32,142 nucleotides of DNA from assembly GCA_030372995.1 (NCBI GenBank), contig JAUCPZ010000201.1:1-32142 (forward strand). The letters run 5' to 3'. The translations under genes were made by a program, and so were the position numbers. The DNA is from Dehalococcoidia bacterium (GTDB lineage Bacteria; Chloroflexota; Dehalococcoidia; UBA2247; RBG-13-53-26). This document shows, in pieces, positions 30,267-32,142 of the stretch. The first letter of the stretch is position 1; each line of letters starts with the position of its first letter. The notes beneath the pieces were generated by a model that searched no databases, was not told the DNA's origin, and saw nothing but the letters and a program-made list of their open reading frames with translations.

Positions 30267-30365
30267 CACTGTCCCCAAGATGCGAATGAACACCATCACG
30301 TATAGTCTAGCGTTTTCGGGGAAATGCCGCGCGGCTGACGCATACGTGAGGCAATTGGTCACGGA

Positions 30366-31640
30366 TCATGCAGATGACGGCTGATGGACCACGTACTTGG
30401 CCACCAAGTCCACGGTATTCACCACGTTCAGCTCCCGGAACAGCAAGGAGAACCGGCTCTCCAGCGCATCGCCAATCGCCTTCACGCTCTCTTCCGGCAG
30501 ACCCCAGATCTCCTTCTTGAAATCGCCGAAGGCCCTCTTCCGGGTCTTGTACAGGAACTGCTCCCTGGTCTCACCTTTCTTGGCTTCATGGCTGTAGTTG
30601 TTCACCAGGTGGCCGGCGATCTTGTCCATCAGTTCCTTCGGGAAATAGGGGCTGTCATAGATGATGTTCTGGAAGCCGGTGGCCAGATGCACCTCCGCGG
30701 TGCCTGCCTTGGGGAAGAGGGAGAAGGCTTCCTCCGGCAGTGTTGACGCGCCGTGCTGCACGGCGCCAGCCATGCCATACTCATCCCGCGCCACCCTCGA
30801 CAGCTCTTCCAGCACCTTGAAATCCAGCTCCACTTTGGCCAGCGACCCGTCGGGCAGAACCACCCCGCCATGCGTCGTGCCGGTCTGCACGCTGATCTTG
30901 GAGACGCCCTTGACGCCAGATCCCAGCACCTTCCGGTATCCGGTCATGAATGCCCGCAGGTCCTCCACGGTGCTGTTGCGTCCCCCCACCTCACCGATCT
31001 CCCCACCCACGGACACGGTGACTCCTTCAGGCTCCATGCGGCGAATGAACTTGGTCATCTCGGCCGTGATCCGGCAGTTGTTCTCCTGCTGCTTGTCCAG
31101 CGTGTGCTGCGTCAGATCCACGATCGTCGAAGCGTCGATATCGATGTTCAGAAACCCGGCCTCCAGCGACTCGCGGACGAGGTCCTCGATCGCTTTGAGT
31201 TCCTTGTCAGGCTCCGTGCTGAACTTGCCAGCATTGACCTGGTAATGGTCGCCCTGAATGAATACGGGTCCCCTGAAGCCCTCCTTGACGGCCGCCGCCA
31301 GGACACAGGCAGCGTATTCGCCGGGGCTCTGCTTCGTATAGCCGATCTCGGAGCGGGCGATCTCAAAGATGAAGGCGCCCACTTTGTTTTTCAAAGCAGC
31401 GCGGAACACCGCCCGCGCCACCTGGTACGTCATGCCGCGAAGATTCATGGCTGGAACCGTCTTGTTCCGGTACAGGCCCTTGCCCGCCGCCTCGTACAGG
31501 CCCTGGATGCTGGCTGGGTAGATCCCCTGTGATTGCGCCAGCGCCCCGATCTCACGGCGGTAATGCCGCCTTGCCTCCTCTCCGGTGGCAAAAACGGCCG
31601 CCTCTATTGCGGCATCGATCTGTTCGGGACTAATTGCCAT
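30366..31640 (-). CDS. Class II fructose-bisphosphate aldolase-type protein (long form)
   Basis: 424 aa, longer than the usual ~285-350 aa class II aldolase, with an extra ~60-residue N-terminal part and a C-terminal extension after about residue 340. Zinc and catalytic segments are recognisable: GDHYQVNAG (His), IDIDAST, GEIGEVGG (Glu), GTTHGG (His) and VQHGAST (His), typical for ketose-bisphosphate aldolases. The role is cleavage or formation of fructose 1,6-bisphosphate or a related sugar phosphate. It lies 71 bases after the phosphofructokinase gene on the same strand, which supports a glycolytic role. ATG 31640 has only a weak site (GCAGGC) upstream. Tagatose-type or other ketose specificity is possible. 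Confidence 0.85.
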   Translation of the reverse strand: MAISPEQIDAAIEAAVFATGEEARRHYRREIGALAQSQGIYPASIQGLYEAAGKGLYRNKTVPAMNLRGMTYQVARAVFRAALKNKVGAFIFEIARSEIGYTKQSPGEYAACVLAAAVKEGFRGPVFIQGDHYQVNAGKFSTEPDKELKAIEDLVRESLEAGFLNIDIDASTIVDLTQHTLDKQQENNCRITAEMTKFIRRMEPEGVTVSVGGEIGEVGGRNSTVEDLRAFMTGYRKVLGSGVKGVSKISVQTGTTHGGVVLPDGSLAKVELDFKVLEELSRVARDEYGMAGAVQHGASTLPEEAFSLFPKAGTAEVHLATGFQNIIYDSPYFPKELMDKIAGHLVNNYSHEAKKGETREQFLYKTRKRAFGDFKKEIWGLPEESVKAIGDALESRFSLLFRELNVVNTVDLVAKYVVHQPSSA

Positions 31641-31711
31641 GCCTGCGTCTTTCCATTCGCGGCTGCCGGACCGTTCAGCCCGCCGGCTGGCCGTGCGTGT
31701 TGTCAGGGCTC

Positions 31712-32142
31712 TCAGGCAACACAGCCACCGGTGATAATAGTCCTGCGGCCATTATACCGTTCGGTGTCGTACTGCGTCTTCACATCCACTAGGCTGAGCT
31801 TGCCCAGAACGTCACTGATGGGAACACAGGTGATCCGTCCATTCCGGTAGGCCACGAGCTTCCCGAAATCACCCTTGACGATGAGGTCCACCGCAGCAAT
31901 CCCGAAGTAGCGCCCCATACGGCGGTCGTACGCGCACGGTGCGCCGCCACGCTGCAGGTGGCTCAGGACGATGCTGCGGGTCTCCAGTTTCGTGCCATCC
32001 ATGATGCGCTTGGCCACATACTCGCCGATACCACCCAGCGTCTTGTGCCCGAAGCCGTCCACGGTGCTGTCTTTGACCACCTCGGTTCCGCCCGCCGGCT
32101 TGGCTCCTTCAGCCACCACTATGATGTCGTAGCGGGCGCCCT
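31712..32142 (-). CDS. 6-phosphofructokinase, C-terminal part (runs off window)
   Basis: Only the last ~143 residues are in the window; the frame is open at the right edge. Recognisable phosphofructokinase segments: RYDIIVVAEGA, GGIGEYVAKRI, ETRSIVLSHLQRGGAPCAYDRRMG (fructose-6-phosphate-binding Arg region) and AYRNGRITCVPI. This enzyme makes fructose 1,6-bisphosphate from fructose 6-phosphate, with ATP or pyrophosphate; the residues that tell these apart lie outside the window. It precedes the aldolase gene, making a two-gene glycolytic unit. Confidence 0.9.
   Translation of the reverse strand, partial: GARYDIIVVAEGAKPAGGTEVVKDSTVDGFGHKTLGGIGEYVAKRIMDGTKLETRSIVLSHLQRGGAPCAYDRRMGRYFGIAAVDLIVKGDFGKLVAYRNGRITCVPISDVLGKLSLVDVKTQYDTERYNGRRTIITGGCVA

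Noticed and set aside
30057-30362. - strand frame of 101 codons upstream of lepA
   Set aside because: It runs through stacked repeats and has no start context; the region is better explained as repeat-rich spacer.
1-32142. CRISPR arrays, tRNA/rRNA genes, insertion sequences, prophage genes
   Set aside because: No spaced identical repeats, tRNA-like segments, transposase/integrase or phage structural proteins were recognised.

Overview
This 32 kb window is a GC-rich, gene-dense bacterial chromosome segment from what looks like a strict or facultative anaerobe. It carries a tungsten-type aldehyde:ferredoxin oxidoreductase, several [4Fe-4S] ferredoxin-like subunits, two DMSO-reductase-family molybdoenzymes, three Old-Yellow-Enzyme/2,4-dienoyl-CoA-reductase-type flavoenzymes, rubrerythrin and a second ferritin-like protein. 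The mix of these genes with an adjacent lepA-hemW pair and an XRE-PAS-LuxR regulator resembles uncultured Chloroflexota (Dehalococcoidia-like) genomes. That taxonomic guess is inference from gene content, not from a marker-gene search.

Layout. (1) 1-4038, + strand: end of a CCG-domain (Hdr/GlpC-like) protein, aldehyde:ferredoxin oxidoreductase, a four-cluster ferredoxin and a CrtC/AttH-like lipocalin-fold protein. (2) 4160-12737: a regulator with two different DNA-binding domains, then three OYE-type reductases. The first, on the - strand, is fused to an SCP2 lipid-binding domain and is divergent from the other two. (3) 12738-14171: a decayed gene remnant, repeats and a secreted lipoprotein of unknown function. 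(4) 14347-21636, - strand: arsM, cutA, a DmsB-like ferredoxin, then two consecutive copies of a VOC-protein + molybdopterin-oxidoreductase pair. (5) 21814-23494, + strand: GNAT acetyltransferase and M20 peptidase. (6) 23751-27043, + strand: an oxidative-stress/redox group (CoA-binding protein, rubrerythrin, FMN flavoprotein, ferritin-like protein), a Crp/Fnr regulator and a small 2[4Fe-4S] ferredoxin. (7) 27165-32142, - strand: core genes hemW, lepA, class II aldolase and the 3' part of phosphofructokinase.

How they may work together. Regions 1-4 look like a catabolic or redox island for a hydrophobic organic substrate. An SCP2 domain could hold a lipid or steroid-like ligand for the attached enoate-reductase module, and the CrtC-like protein belongs to a family acting on terpenoid/polyketide-type substrates. 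AFOR, ferredoxins and cytoplasmic molybdoenzymes would handle low-potential redox steps. The substrate is not identifiable from sequence alone. The XRE-PAS-LuxR protein sits in the middle and is the obvious candidate regulator.

Non-coding highlights: a TTGACA-N17-TAGGAT promoter that would give the regulator an almost leaderless mRNA; a Crp-type palindrome followed by a good -10 upstream of the redox-stress genes, with a Crp-like protein nearby that keeps the R-E-x-x-x-R contact residues; at least four copies of a short GC-rich palindrome between genes; two inverted arms of a degenerate 7-bp repeat; and an 11-bp hairpin just upstream of the lipoprotein ribosome binding site. I saw no tRNA, rRNA, CRISPR array, transposase or integrase.
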